Source: Amycolatopsis bullii (lineage in GTDB: Bacteria > Actinomycetota > Actinomycetes > Mycobacteriales > Pseudonocardiaceae). From it: 64,000 nt of DNA. Position numbers and translations under genes: made by a program. How positions within the stretch are numbered: the first letter of the stretch is position 1; the number at the start of each line of letters is the position of its first letter. The DNA lies in assembly GCF_014654205.1 (NCBI RefSeq), contig NZ_BNAW01000013.1, positions 101,485 through 165,484 of the forward strand, given 5' to 3'. The notes below the pieces were generated by a model, which saw nothing but the letters and a program-made list of their open reading frames with translations, was not told the origin of the DNA and did no database searches. Shown here one piece after another: positions 15,598-24,251 of the stretch.

Positions 15598-17046
15598 TTA
15601 CCTGGTGGCAGGGGCCAGTTCGCGGTCGCCCGCCGCCTGTCCGCGCCGGGAAGCGGCGGGAATGAACGCCGCGATCGCGAGCGCGGCCAGCGCCATGACG
15701 CTGCCCGTGCCGAGAATCAGGCGGAAGCCGCCCTGGGAAGGGACGGTCGCCGAGCCGAGCGAGACGGTCAATTGGGCCAGGATTACCCCGGCGACGGCGC
15801 TGGAAATCGACGTGCCGATCGAGCGCATCAGCGTGTTGAGGCTGTTGGCGGCCGCGGTCTCGGACACCGGAACCGCGCCCATGATTAGCGCGGGCATGGC
15901 GCCGTAGGCGAGGCCGATGCCGGCGCTGATCGTCGCGGAAACGAGCACCAGTTGCCACACGCTTGCCATGAGTACGACCCCGAGGCCGTAGCCCGCGGCG
16001 ACCACGAGGGCGCCGGTCATTAGCGTCACCTTGGGTCCTCTGGTCGCCGTGATCCGCGCGGACACCGGTGCCGTCGCCATCATCAGCAGCCCGGACGGCA
16101 TGAGCACCAGGCCGGTGACGAGCATGGTCTGGCCGAGGCCGTAGCCGGTGGCTGTGGGCAACTGCAGGATCTGGGGCAGCACCAGCGACATCGCGAACAT
16201 GGCGAACGCGAACACCAGCGACGAGAGGTTCGTGAGCAGTACCTGCGGCCGCGCAGTGGTGCGCAGGTCGACCAGGGGCTGTCCGGCGCACAGTTCCCAC
16301 CAGCCCCACACCAGCAGAAGGACCGCCGCCGCGCCGAACAGTCCCAGCGTCGTGCCGCTGCCCCAGCCCCACGCTGCGCCCTTGGAGATCGCGAGCAGCA
16401 GGCAGACCAGCGCGGCTGAGAGGCCGGCCGCGCCGACGACGTCGAAGCGCCCGCCGGTGCGCACGCTCGACTCCGGGACGCAGGCCAGCACGAGCGCGGT
16501 GACGATGACACCGAGGCCGGCCGAGGTCCAGAACAGCACGTGCCAGTCGGTGTTTTCGGCGAGGAAGGCCGCCGCGGGCAGGCCGAGGGCACCACCGACG
16601 CCGAGGGACGCGCTCATCATCGCGGTCGCCGAACCGAGGCGTTCGGCGGGCAGTTCGTCGCGCATGATGCTGATCCCCAGTGGGATGACGCCGGCGGCGA
16701 GGCCCTGCAGCGCGCGGGCCACGACCATCGGCACGAGTGTGTCGCTGAGGGCGGCGACGACCGAGCCCGCGACGAGCAGGCCCAGGCTGAGCAGCAGCAT
16801 GCGCCGCTTGCCGTACATGTCGCCCAGCCGGCCCACCACCGGCGTCGCGACGGCGGCAGCGAGCAGCGTCGCCGTGATCACCCAGGCGGTGTCGGCCGGT
16901 GCGGCGCCCAGGAGCCCGGGGAGCTTCGGGAGCAGCGGGGTGACCAGGGTCTGCATCAGCGAGACCACGATGCCGCCGAACGCGAGCACCGGCACGACGA
17001 GGCTGGGGCGGGCGTGCGCCGGTGACGGCGGGGTGGACTGGGACAT
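15598..17046 (-). CDS. DHA2-type MFS exporter (14 TM)
   Basis: A 482-aa membrane protein; ATG at 17046 follows GGAGG with seven bases between, which is preferred over the in-frame start at 17085. Seen: about 14 hydrophobic segments, motif A GRLGDMYGKRRMLL after TM2, and the DHA2-type layout with a hydrophilic loop VPESSVRTGGRFD between halves. Family role: proton-driven efflux of drugs or export of secondary metabolites. It is divergent from the P450 operon and shares with it a 118-bp promoter region containing a 22-bp palindrome. It may therefore export the P450 product or protect the cell from its substrate; this is inference. Confidence 0.85.
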   Translation of the reverse strand: MSQSTPPSPAHARPSLVVPVLAFGGIVVSLMQTLVTPLLPKLPGLLGAAPADTAWVITATLLAAAVATPVVGRLGDMYGKRRMLLLSLGLLVAGSVVAALSDTLVPMVVARALQGLAAGVIPLGISIMRDELPAERLGSATAMMSASLGVGGALGLPAAAFLAENTDWHVLFWTSAGLGVIVTALVLACVPESSVRTGGRFDVVGAAGLSAALVCLLLAISKGAAWGWGSGTTLGLFGAAAVLLLVWGWWELCAGQPLVDLRTTARPQVLLTNLSSLVFAFAMFAMSLVLPQILQLPTATGYGLGQTMLVTGLVLMPSGLLMMATAPVSARITATRGPKVTLMTGALVVAAGYGLGVVLMASVWQLVLVSATISAGIGLAYGAMPALIMGAVPVSETAAANSLNTLMRSIGTSISSAVAGVILAQLTVSLGSATVPSQGGFRLILGTGSVMALAALAIAAFIPAASRRGQAAGDRELAPATR

Positions 17047-17086
17047 GAAGGGGCCTCCGGTCTCGGGAGAGCGGTCTGCCCGCAAA

Positions 17087-17108
17087 TTAATTCAATCAGT
17101 TGACTTAA
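17087..17108. promoter_or_regulatory. 22-bp palindromic operator between MFS and P450 operon
   Basis: TTAATTCAA (17087-17095) and TTGACTTAA (17100-17108) pair at 8 of 9 positions around a 4-bp centre. It lies 40 bp before the MFS start and 56 bp before the P450 start, where a TetR protein would control both. The likely binder is the TetR gene at 18396 in the operon. Confidence 0.6.
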
Positions 17109-17164
17109 AGCAAGTCCTTGGTCATGCTGTGCGGCAGGAAACATTCACCGACGAGGAGTCGTTG

Positions 17165-18388
17165 ATGACACCAAGCAACGCCACGCGGGAGCTGCCTCGC
17201 TTCCCGTTCGTCTCGGACGCTCCGCTCGAGCCGCCCACCAAGTGGGCCGAATACCGGGCGAAGTGCCCGGTCGCGCACGTGCAGCTGGCCAGCGGGGACG
17301 AGGCGGTCCTGATCACCCGCTACGACGACGTCCGGAGCGTGCTGTCCGATCCGCGGTTCACGCGGCCGAAGCCGGGGGACGGCGGGGCCAGGGTGGCGGA
17401 CACCGAGTCGGGCGGCGTGTTCAACAGCGAGATGGCCGAGGTCATCCCGCAGCACGGCGAGGGCCACCTGAAGTGGCGCCGCATGATCGGCAAGTGGTTC
17501 ACCGCCAAGCGGATGAACGCGCTGCGGCCCGGGATGGCGGCGATGGCCGAGCAGCTCGTCGACGAGATGGTGGCGAAGGGGACGCCCGGTGATCTCAAGG
17601 CCGGGGTCGCCTTTCCGCTGCCGGTGTGGGTGATCTGTGACATGCTCGGCGTGCCGGACACCGACCGGGACCGGTTCGCGCACTGGTCGGACGTCATGCT
17701 CAGCATGACCCGGTACACCCAGGCCGAGTTCGACGCCGCCCAGCGGGAATTCGGGCAGTACATGGGCGGGCACATCGCGCGCAAGCGGGCCGAGCCGGGC
17801 GAGGACATCCTCAGCGCCCTGATCGCCGACGCGGACGCCGAGGGCGAGGTCTGGTCCGACAAGCTGCTCATCGCCACCGGCATCGGCCTGCTCATCGCCG
17901 GGCACGAGACCACCGCGAACATGATCGCCAAGATGGTGGCGATGCTGCTCGCCGACCGCGGCCGGTGGGAGGCGCTGCTGGCCGACCCGGCGCTGGTGCG
18001 CACCGCGGTGGAGGAGTCGCTGCGGCTGGACGCCAACGCCGGCATCGGCATGCTGCGCTACCTCAGCGAGGATTTCGAGGTCGCCGGCACCGTGCTGCCC
18101 GCCGGGACGAGCGCGATGTGCAGCATGGCCTCGGCCAACCGTGACGAGAGCGCGTTCGAAAACGCGTCCGACATGGACCTGAGCCGCAGCCCGAACCCGC
18201 ACCTGGCCTTCGGCGCCGGCGCGCACGCGTGCCTCGGGCAGCCGCTGGCCCGCACCGAGCTGCAGGTGGTCCTGGAAGTGCTGCTGCGCAAGCTGCCGTC
18301 GCTCGAACTGGCCGTACCGGCCGGCGAGCTGCGCCGCGTCGAAGGGCTCGCCGTCGGCGGCCTGCGAGAACTCCCCGTGCGCTGGTGA
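17165..18388 (+). CDS. Cytochrome P450 (CYP107-like)
   Basis: A 407-aa soluble bacterial P450; ATG after GAGGAGTCGTTG. Seen: I-helix oxygen-binding AGHETTANM, the K-helix ExxR in EESLRLD, and heme-binding loop FGAGAHACLGQPLAR with axial Cys C356. Length and motifs are complete, so it should be active. It is the first gene of an operon that also encodes its own 3Fe-4S ferredoxin, ferredoxin reductase and a second P450. Typical role: oxidation of macrolide, steroid, terpene or xenobiotic substrates. The CYP107 assignment is by resemblance only. Confidence 0.9.
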   Translation: MTPSNATRELPRFPFVSDAPLEPPTKWAEYRAKCPVAHVQLASGDEAVLITRYDDVRSVLSDPRFTRPKPGDGGARVADTESGGVFNSEMAEVIPQHGEGHLKWRRMIGKWFTAKRMNALRPGMAAMAEQLVDEMVAKGTPGDLKAGVAFPLPVWVICDMLGVPDTDRDRFAHWSDVMLSMTRYTQAEFDAAQREFGQYMGGHIARKRAEPGEDILSALIADADAEGEVWSDKLLIATGIGLLIAGHETTANMIAKMVAMLLADRGRWEALLADPALVRTAVEESLRLDANAGIGMLRYLSEDFEVAGTVLPAGTSAMCSMASANRDESAFENASDMDLSRSPNPHLAFGAGAHACLGQPLARTELQVVLEVLLRKLPSLELAVPAGELRRVEGLAVGGLRELPVRW

Positions 18389-18395
18389 CACCGTG

Positions 18396-19070
18396 ATGAC
18401 GAACAGGGCCGAGGGCAAGGCAGAACGGGCGCACGCGACGCGGGAGCTGATCTTGACCGTCGCGGAACGGCTCTTCGCCGAGCACGGCGTGCTGGCGGTG
18501 TCCAACCGGCAGATCAGCGAAGCCGCCGGGCAGGGCAACAACGCCGCCGTCGGTTACCACTTCGGCACCAAGGCCGATCTGGTGCGGGCGATCGCCCGCC
18601 GGCGTTCAGCGCAGGTCGAGGAGGTGCGCCAGCGCATGCTGGCCAGGCTCGGTGATGACGCGGACCTGCGGGACTGGATCGGGTGTCTGGTGCACCCGTC
18701 CGCCGAACACCTGGCCGCACTGGGCAGCCCCACGTGGTTCGCCCGGTTCATCGCGCAGGTGATGACCGAGCCGTCGCTGCGCGAGGTCGTCGCCGAGGAG
18801 ACCCTGTCGTCGCCGTCGCTGATGCGGACCGTGGAAGGGCTCCTCCGCTGCCTGCCCGACCTGCCCGCCGAGGTCCGCGCCGAACGCAATGCCATGACCC
18901 GCCAGCTGGTGCTCCACACGATGGCCGAGCGTGAACGCGCGCTCGCCGAGGACGGCTTCACCCCGCGGGCCAGCTGGCAGGACGCCGCTTCCGGCCTCAC
19001 CGACGCGCTCGTCGGGCTCTGGCTGGCGCCCGTCACGACACCGCAGAACGAAGGAAAGGCAGAACGATGA
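18396..19070 (+). CDS. TetR-family regulator of the P450 operon
   Basis: A 224-aa protein, ATG at 18396 (a GTG one codon earlier is possible), 7 bp after the P450 stop. The N-terminal HTH is clear: LILTVAERLFAEHG and then SNRQISEAAGQGNNAAVGYH with FGTKADLV. The C-terminal domain is a large helical ligand pocket. A TetR placed between the catalytic and redox genes should autoregulate the whole unit through the palindrome at 17087-17108 and respond to the P450 substrate or product. Its stop overlaps the ferredoxin start (ATGA). Confidence 0.88.
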   Translation: MTNRAEGKAERAHATRELILTVAERLFAEHGVLAVSNRQISEAAGQGNNAAVGYHFGTKADLVRAIARRRSAQVEEVRQRMLARLGDDADLRDWIGCLVHPSAEHLAALGSPTWFARFIAQVMTEPSLREVVAEETLSSPSLMRTVEGLLRCLPDLPAEVRAERNAMTRQLVLHTMAERERALAEDGFTPRASWQDAASGLTDALVGLWLAPVTTPQNEGKAER

Positions 19071-19267
19071 AGATCACCGTGGACGAGGACAAGTGTTGCG
19101 GCGCCGGCACCTGCGTGCTGATCGCGCCGGACGTGTTCGACCAGCGCGACGAGGACGGGATCGTGGTGCTGCTCGACGAAAGCCCCGGCGCGGAGCTCCA
19201 CGCGATCGTCCGGGAAGCGGCCAGCGTGTGCCCGGGTGTCGCGATCGCGGTAAGCGAGGATGCGTGA
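19067..19267 (+). CDS. 3Fe-4S ferredoxin
   Basis: A 66-aa protein, ATG overlapping the TetR stop. Cys residues at C10, C16 and C55 (CCGAGTC ... SVCPG) give the three-ligand spacing of the small actinobacterial P450 ferredoxins; the fourth cluster position is Gly/Ala, as expected for 3Fe-4S. It carries electrons from the reductase encoded next to either P450. Its stop overlaps the reductase start (GTGA). Confidence 0.92.
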   Translation: MKITVDEDKCCGAGTCVLIAPDVFDQRDEDGIVVLLDESPGAELHAIVREAASVCPGVAIAVSEDA

Positions 19268-20451
19268 ACGCTCCTGGCGGCGTCTTGGTCGTCGGGGCGT
19301 CGGCCGCGGGGCTGGCGACCGTGGAAGCTCTGCGTCGCAAGGGGTATGAGGGTCGGGTGACCGTGCTGGGTGCCGAGGCGCACCTGCCGTACGACCGGCC
19401 GCCGCTGTCCAAGCAGGTCCTCGCCGGGAGCTGGGCGCCGGAGCAGGCGCAGTTGCGCACGCCGGAGGCACTGTCCGCGTTGGCCGCCGAGTTCCTGCTC
19501 GGCGACCCGGCGGCCGGGCTGGACGCGGCGGCCCGGACCGTCCACACCGCGGCGGGCCGGGAACTGACCGCGGAGGCGATCGTGCTGGCCACCGGCCTGC
19601 GGCCACGCACCCTGCCGGGGCAGGACACGCTCACGGGCGTGCACGTCGTGCGGACCCTCGACGACACCCTCGCCCTGCGCGCGGACCTGGCCCCGGGCAA
19701 GCGGACCGTGGTCGTCGGCGACGGCGTCCTCGGTGCGGAGATTGCGGCCACGCTTTGCGGCATGGGCGTGCCGGTCACCCTGGCCGGCCCGCAACCCGCT
19801 CCTCTGGCCTGCCAGTTCGGTCCGCTGGCCGCGGAACTGCTCGCCAAGCTGCATGCCGGCCGAGGTGTCCAGTTGCGGCTCGGCGCCGCCGTCACCGGCC
19901 TGGCCGACGAGGCGGGGCGGGTCGCGGGGGTGTGCCTGGACTCGGGCGAGGTGCTGCCGGCCGACGTGGTCGTTGTCGCGTTCGGCGCCGCGCCGGTGAC
20001 GGAATGGCTCTCGGGCAGCGGGGTGCTGTGCGACAACGGCGTCGTGTGCGACTCCCGGTGCCGTGCCGCGGACGGGATCTACGCCGCGGGCGATGTCGCC
20101 CGCTGGCACCACGAAGGTCTCGACGTGTTGCTGCGCCTGGAGAACCGGACCAACGCGACCGAGCAGGCGGTCGCCGTCGCCGGGAACATCCTCGGCGAGG
20201 ACCGGCCGTACACGCCCGTGCCGTACTTCTGGACCAACCAGTTCGACGCCCGGATCCATGTCCACGGCACGCTTGCCGCGGACGCCGAGGTGTCCGTTGT
20301 AGACGGTGATGTGTCCGCTGGCCGGTTCGTCGCGCAGTACCGCCGGGACGGCGAAGTCACCGGCGTGCTCGGCTGGAACATGCCCAAGCAGGCGCGTCAT
20401 CGCCGCCAGGAAATCACCGGGATGCCGGCACTCGCGGGAGGAAAGCCGTGA
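19264..20451 (+). CDS. NAD(P)H-ferredoxin reductase (FAD, putidaredoxin-reductase type)
   Basis: A 395-aa protein from a GTG overlapping the ferredoxin stop. Seen: FAD-binding VLVVGASAAGLATVEAL at the N-terminus, the LPYDRPPLSKQ signature, ATGLRPR, the NAD-binding TVVVGDGVLGAEIA near 150, and the second FAD motif GIYAAGDVARW. Length and motif order match the rubredoxin/ferredoxin reductase family that feeds bacterial P450s. The G-D-G in place of GxG-S in the NAD site is a mild variant. It completes a self-sufficient electron chain in the operon. Confidence 0.92.
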   Translation: MNAPGGVLVVGASAAGLATVEALRRKGYEGRVTVLGAEAHLPYDRPPLSKQVLAGSWAPEQAQLRTPEALSALAAEFLLGDPAAGLDAAARTVHTAAGRELTAEAIVLATGLRPRTLPGQDTLTGVHVVRTLDDTLALRADLAPGKRTVVVGDGVLGAEIAATLCGMGVPVTLAGPQPAPLACQFGPLAAELLAKLHAGRGVQLRLGAAVTGLADEAGRVAGVCLDSGEVLPADVVVVAFGAAPVTEWLSGSGVLCDNGVVCDSRCRAADGIYAAGDVARWHHEGLDVLLRLENRTNATEQAVAVAGNILGEDRPYTPVPYFWTNQFDARIHVHGTLAADAEVSVVDGDVSAGRFVAQYRRDGEVTGVLGWNMPKQARHRRQEITGMPALAGGKP

Positions 20452-21659
20452 CCACCACCGAAACACCGATGTTCCCCGGGACCCGGGCGGCGTGCTGTCC
20501 GTTCGACCCTCCGCCCGCGATCCAGGCGCTGCAGGAACAGACCCCGCTGGCTCGGGTCCGGCTGCCGAACGGCATGACCCCGTGGCTGGTGACCCGGTAC
20601 GCCGACCAGAAGGCGCTGCTGGCCGATCCTCGCGTCAGCTCCGACCCCCGCCGGCCGGGCTTTCCGAGCCCGCTGCCGAGCGGTCACCCGCGCGGAGAGG
20701 GCACCCCGATCAGCTTCATCCTCATGGATGACCCCGAGCACGCGCGGCTGCGGCGGATGGTGACCGCGCCGTTCACCATCAAGCGGGTTGAGGCCATGCG
20801 GGCGGGCGTGCAGCAGGTCGTCGACGAGCTGATCGACGCGATGCTGGCCGGGCCGAACCCGGTCGACCTGGTGACCGCGTTCGCGCTGCCGGTGCCGTCG
20901 CTGGTGATCTGCCGGCTGCTGGGCGTGCCGTACGACGACCACGGCTTCTTCCAGGACAACAGCAACGTTCTCATCAACCGCGAGACGACCCCGGAGGAGA
21001 AGGCGGCGGCGAGCAAGGCGCTGTTCGGCTACCTCGACGACCTGATCGGGGAGAAGCTCGTCCATCCGGGCGACGACCTGCTCTCCGGTCTGGTCGGGCG
21101 GATCGAGGCCGGCGAGCTGAGCCGGCACGACGCGGCCCAAATGGGCGTGCTCATGCTCATCGCCGGACACGAGACGACCGCGAACATGATCGCGCTCGGC
21201 ACCCTCGCCCTGCTGGAGCACCCGGACCAGCTCGCTCTCCTGCGCGAGTCGGACGATCCGGCGCTGGTGGCGTCCGCGGTCGAGGAACTGCTGCGGTACC
21301 TGCACATCACCCACAACGGCCGCCGCCGCACCGCGCTGGAGGACATCGAGGTCGCCGGCCAGCTTATCCGCGCGGGCGAAGGCATCATCATGCCCAACGA
21401 CATCGCGAACCGGGACCCCTCGGTGTTCTCCGACCCGGACACCCTAGCCCTCGCGCGCGACGACCGTCGGCACCTCGCGTTCGGCTTCGGCGTGCACCAG
21501 TGCCTCGGCCAGCCGCTGGCCCGGATGGAACTGCAGGTCGTCTACGGCACGCTCTACCGGCGCATCCCGACCCTGCGATTGGCGGCCGACCTGGCGGACA
21601 TCCCGTTCAAGCACGACGGTTCCGTCTATGGGGTCTACGAACTGCCCGTCACCTGGTGA
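20448..21659 (+). CDS. Cytochrome P450 (CYP105-like)
   Basis: A 403-aa protein whose GTG overlaps the reductase stop (GTGA). The N-terminus CPFDPPPAIQAL and TPWLVTRYADQKALLADPRV are characteristic of CYP105 enzymes. Seen: I-helix AGHETTANM, ExxR in EELLRYL, and heme loop FGFGVHQCLGQPLAR with Cys C352. CYP105s hydroxylate macrolides, vitamin D and many xenobiotics. Together with the first P450 it shares the ferredoxin and reductase. It is the last gene of the unit; degraded sequence follows. Confidence 0.9.
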   Translation: MTTTETPMFPGTRAACCPFDPPPAIQALQEQTPLARVRLPNGMTPWLVTRYADQKALLADPRVSSDPRRPGFPSPLPSGHPRGEGTPISFILMDDPEHARLRRMVTAPFTIKRVEAMRAGVQQVVDELIDAMLAGPNPVDLVTAFALPVPSLVICRLLGVPYDDHGFFQDNSNVLINRETTPEEKAAASKALFGYLDDLIGEKLVHPGDDLLSGLVGRIEAGELSRHDAAQMGVLMLIAGHETTANMIALGTLALLEHPDQLALLRESDDPALVASAVEELLRYLHITHNGRRRTALEDIEVAGQLIRAGEGIIMPNDIANRDPSVFSDPDTLALARDDRRHLAFGFGVHQCLGQPLARMELQVVYGTLYRRIPTLRLAADLADIPFKHDGSVYGVYELPVTW

Positions 21660-21699
21660 CTCCTCGCCGCGGCTGGTCGTGAGTGAGAAGCAGCGTTCC

Positions 21700-21921
21700 A
21701 ACACACGGGGTGGCGACGAGGGCGCCCTGAGCGTTGGGGATGCCGACGTGGTCGGACTGGCAGGTGCTCATGAACTCGCGGTACAGGCAGGAGGACTACC
21801 AGCCGTTGCGGCAGTTGGCGCAGGTGTTGTCCGAGGTGGCGAAGGAGCCGACGACGAACTGGCCGGGCTTGACGGCGGTCACCTCGCTGCTGATGCGGCG
21901 CAGTGCCTTGTGGTTGTTCAT
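21700..21921 (-). pseudogene. Zinc alcohol dehydrogenase fragment with in-frame stop
   Basis: The minus frame reads PGQFVVGSFATSDNTCANC then RNGW, an amber stop, then SSCLYREFMS and HVGIPNAQGALVATP. This is the structural-zinc lobe of class III-like alcohol dehydrogenases (SDNTCxxCRxGxxSSC), interrupted by TAG and lacking both ends. It abuts the P450 remnant (TGATG). Confidence 0.65.
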
Positions 21922-22475
21922 CAACGGTCTTTCCGGACCTGCACGGGCAGGGATGTCCAGGAGCGCAGGGTGTTGTTGGAATGGCGGTGTGGTTCGCCGA
22001 CCGGCTCGATCCGTTCGACGCGGCCGGCCAGGGCGGTGAGCAGGGTCTCGGCTTCCAGGCCGGCCACGTGCTGGCCGACGCATCGGTGGATGCCCATGCC
22101 GAAGCCGACGTGGCCGGGGGGGGGGCGGGTGAGGTCGAAGCGGTCAGCGCCGTGCCAGCGGTCCGGGTCGCGGTTGGCCGCGGCGAGGAACATGAGGATC
22201 TTCGTGTCGGCCGGGATGGTGGTGCCGGCGATGGTGACGTCGGTGGTGGCGGTGCGGAAGAAGGTCTGCACCGGTGACTGCCAGCGGACGGCCTCGTCGA
22301 AGGCCGTCCGCGCCAATGCCGGGCTCTCCCGGAGGCGGTTCCAATCGCCGGGGTGGGCGGCGAAGGCGTACAGGCAGGCTGCCAGGCCGTGCACGGTGGT
22401 GTCGACGCCGGCGGTGAGCAGCGACCGCACCACCAGCGGGGCCTGTTCGCGGGTCAGCCGGTCAGTGTTGCTCCT
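21921..22475 (-). pseudogene. 5'-truncated cytochrome P450
   Basis: From about 22475 the frame is a good P450 C-terminal half: LTREQAPLVVRSLLTAGVDT (I-helix), FDEAVRWQSPVQTFFR (ExxR region) and heme loop FGMGIHRCVGQHVAGLE, ending normally at 21921. Upstream the frame stays open to 22769 but is Arg-rich noise; helices A-H are missing. Resembles the CYP199/CYP203 type, often paired with aromatic-acid or alcohol oxidation, in line with the alcohol dehydrogenase scrap behind it. Confidence 0.7.
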
Positions 22476-22796
22476 CCATTGTGGGCGGAGGAGACCGCTG
22501 TTCGTCCTGTGCCTGGCGGTCCGCTGCCGGTGCGCACTCAAAAGTTGGAGCTCGACGCGCTGTTGCCCGATCCGGCGAGCGAGCCTGGCAGGCCGAGGGC
22601 GGGCGATGGAAGCAGCGCTGCCAGCGCCGATAGCTGGGAAACGGTTACTCGGAGCCTTGGAGCCGGCTGATCGCCTGCGGCGGACACCGAGATTTCTGAG
22701 TGGGGTAGAGATCAAAATTCTCGGTTCGGGACTGGATATGTGGCACGGCGAGCGTCGTCGCAGTGTCATCGGTGTGTATTCAGGGGTATCGGGTTG
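22476..22796. other. Unassigned stretch between P450 remnant and TetR gene
   Basis: No recognisable protein in any frame. A local AT-rich patch (about 22690-22790, for example GAGATCAAAATTCTCGG) contrasts with the flanks and may be promoter-like or transferred DNA, but no clear motif was identified. Confidence 0.35.
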
Positions 22797-23540
22797 TCAT
22801 CGACTCAAGATGCTCAGCCACTCACGCAGCAGTGCTGCTTCGGTGGTTCTGAATCCGGCGTCTACGACCGGGTCGGCGTCGCCGCCGTCGCCGATTGCGG
22901 CCAACAGCGCCACGGCCCGGTCGGCGATCATCGTTCGAGCATCGGCGGCCGGTTCAGTGCTGACGATCGAGTCAATGACGGTGTCACGCAGCGCGGTCAG
23001 CGGGGCCGGGTCGCGCTCGTCCTCGGGTAGCGCCAGCAGTTGCAGCACGGCGCCGGTCGTCGACGCTTCGATGGCACGCGCGGCTGTCTCGACCGGAATC
23101 CGCAGCCGGCCCTGCTCGCGGGCCCGCTCGAGCATGCGGCGCAGGATCACGCCGTTCTCCTGCACGGCGGCCGGACGACGGCCCGGGCGCAGGTTGCCGT
23201 ACATGAGGGCGTAGAACGCGGGATTGCGCAGCCCGAACTCGACGTGGGTGATCCAGCCGCGTCGGACGTCCTCGATCGGGTCCTCGCTCGGTTCCAGTCC
23301 CCGTTTTTCGGCCAGGTAGCTCTCGAACCCGTAGCTGCCGAGGGCGTCGAGCAGGCCGTCCTTGTCTGCGAACAAGCGATACAGCGCCGGGGTCTGCACC
23401 CCGGCGGCGGTCGCGACCGCGCGCATCGAAATGGCGGCCGGACCGTGCTCAGTCAACAGTTCGGCCGCTGCCTTCAATATCGCCTGCTGCTGGTCGCGGC
23501 GTTCCCCACCTGCTTCGGGCGCGTCCCGGTCGCTGCGCAT
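22797..23540 (-). CDS. TetR-family regulator, divergent from flavodoxin-like gene
   Basis: A 247-aa protein. HTH: ILKAAAELLTEHGPAAISMR then AVATAAGVQTPALYRLFADK; C-terminal helical domain of TetR_C type. It is divergent from a flavodoxin-family gene with 96 bp between starts, and this gap carries repeated TTGACAGCGTCA-type elements. Expected role: repressor of the flavodoxin-like gene and of itself, released by a small ligand or redox stress (inference). Confidence 0.88.
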   Translation of the reverse strand: MRSDRDAPEAGGERRDQQQAILKAAAELLTEHGPAAISMRAVATAAGVQTPALYRLFADKDGLLDALGSYGFESYLAEKRGLEPSEDPIEDVRRGWITHVEFGLRNPAFYALMYGNLRPGRRPAAVQENGVILRRMLERAREQGRLRIPVETAARAIEASTTGAVLQLLALPEDERDPAPLTALRDTVIDSIVSTEPAADARTMIADRAVALLAAIGDGGDADPVVDAGFRTTEAALLREWLSILSR

Positions 23541-23563
23541 GTGTCAATGGTAACACCTAGTCG

Positions 23564-23610
23564 TTGACAGCGTCACTGACAGCGTTACTCTGTAACTGTT
23601 GACGCTGTCA
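23564..23610. promoter_or_regulatory. Multi-copy TetR operator and promoter
   Basis: Two direct copies, TTGACAGCGTCA (23564-23575) and CTGACAGCGTTA (23576-23587), are followed by an inverted copy TTGACGCTGTCA (23599-23610). GTTAC-TCT-GTAAC (23584-23596) forms a perfect dyad between them. TTGACA at 23564 with TACTCT 16 bp later could be the promoter of the flavodoxin-like gene, so bound TetR would block it. Confidence 0.65.
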
Positions 23611-23636
23611 CTTCACCTCGGAACGGACTACGAACC

Positions 23637-24248
23637 ATGTCCAGCATCACTGTCGGCATCGCCTACACCTCCGGCTACGGCCACACCCGCGAACTGGCAG
23701 ACGCCGTCGCCCAGGGAGCCGCATCAGTACCCGGCACGCTCGTCGAGATGATCGACGTCGCCGCCGTCACCGACGACGACTGGCACACCCTCGACCGGTG
23801 CGACGCGATCATCTTCGGCAGCCCGACCTACATGGGCAGCGCCTCCGCTGCCTTCCACGCCTTCGCCGAAGCGACCTCCCACCGATGGATGACCCGCGCC
23901 TGGCAAGACAAGATCGCCGCCGGATTCACCAACTCCGGCTCGATGAGCGGCGACAAACTGCACACCCTGCAGTACTTCTCGATGCTCGCCGCCCAACACG
24001 GCATGCACTGGATCAGCCTCGGCCTCCTGCCCGGCTGGAACACCACCACCGCCAGCGAACACGACCACAACCGACTCGGGTTCTACCTCGGCGCCGGCGC
24101 CCAGACCTGGAACGACCAGGGCCCCGAGGCCGTCCACGGCGCCGACCTGTCCACCGCCCGCCACCTCGGCCGGCGAGTAGCCGCCCACACCAGCCGGTTC
24201 GCAGGTGCGCTCGACCTCAACGACCTCCCCGCCACCGCAGCCGGCTGA
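23637..24248 (+). CDS. Flavodoxin-like NADPH-dependent FMN reductase (WrbA-type)
   Basis: A 203-aa protein with an N-terminal FMN phosphate loop YTSGYGHTRELA, SPTYMGSASAAFHAFAE and a C-terminal HxxxxLGRRVA helix, as in WrbA/flavodoxin-fold NAD(P)H:quinone oxidoreductases. Family role: two-electron reduction of quinones or flavins, protecting from oxidative stress. The substrate is unknown. It is controlled, by position, by the divergent TetR. Confidence 0.85.
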   Translation: MSSITVGIAYTSGYGHTRELADAVAQGAASVPGTLVEMIDVAAVTDDDWHTLDRCDAIIFGSPTYMGSASAAFHAFAEATSHRWMTRAWQDKIAAGFTNSGSMSGDKLHTLQYFSMLAAQHGMHWISLGLLPGWNTTTASEHDHNRLGFYLGAGAQTWNDQGPEAVHGADLSTARHLGRRVAAHTSRFAGALDLNDLPATAAG

Positions 24249-24251
24249 GGC

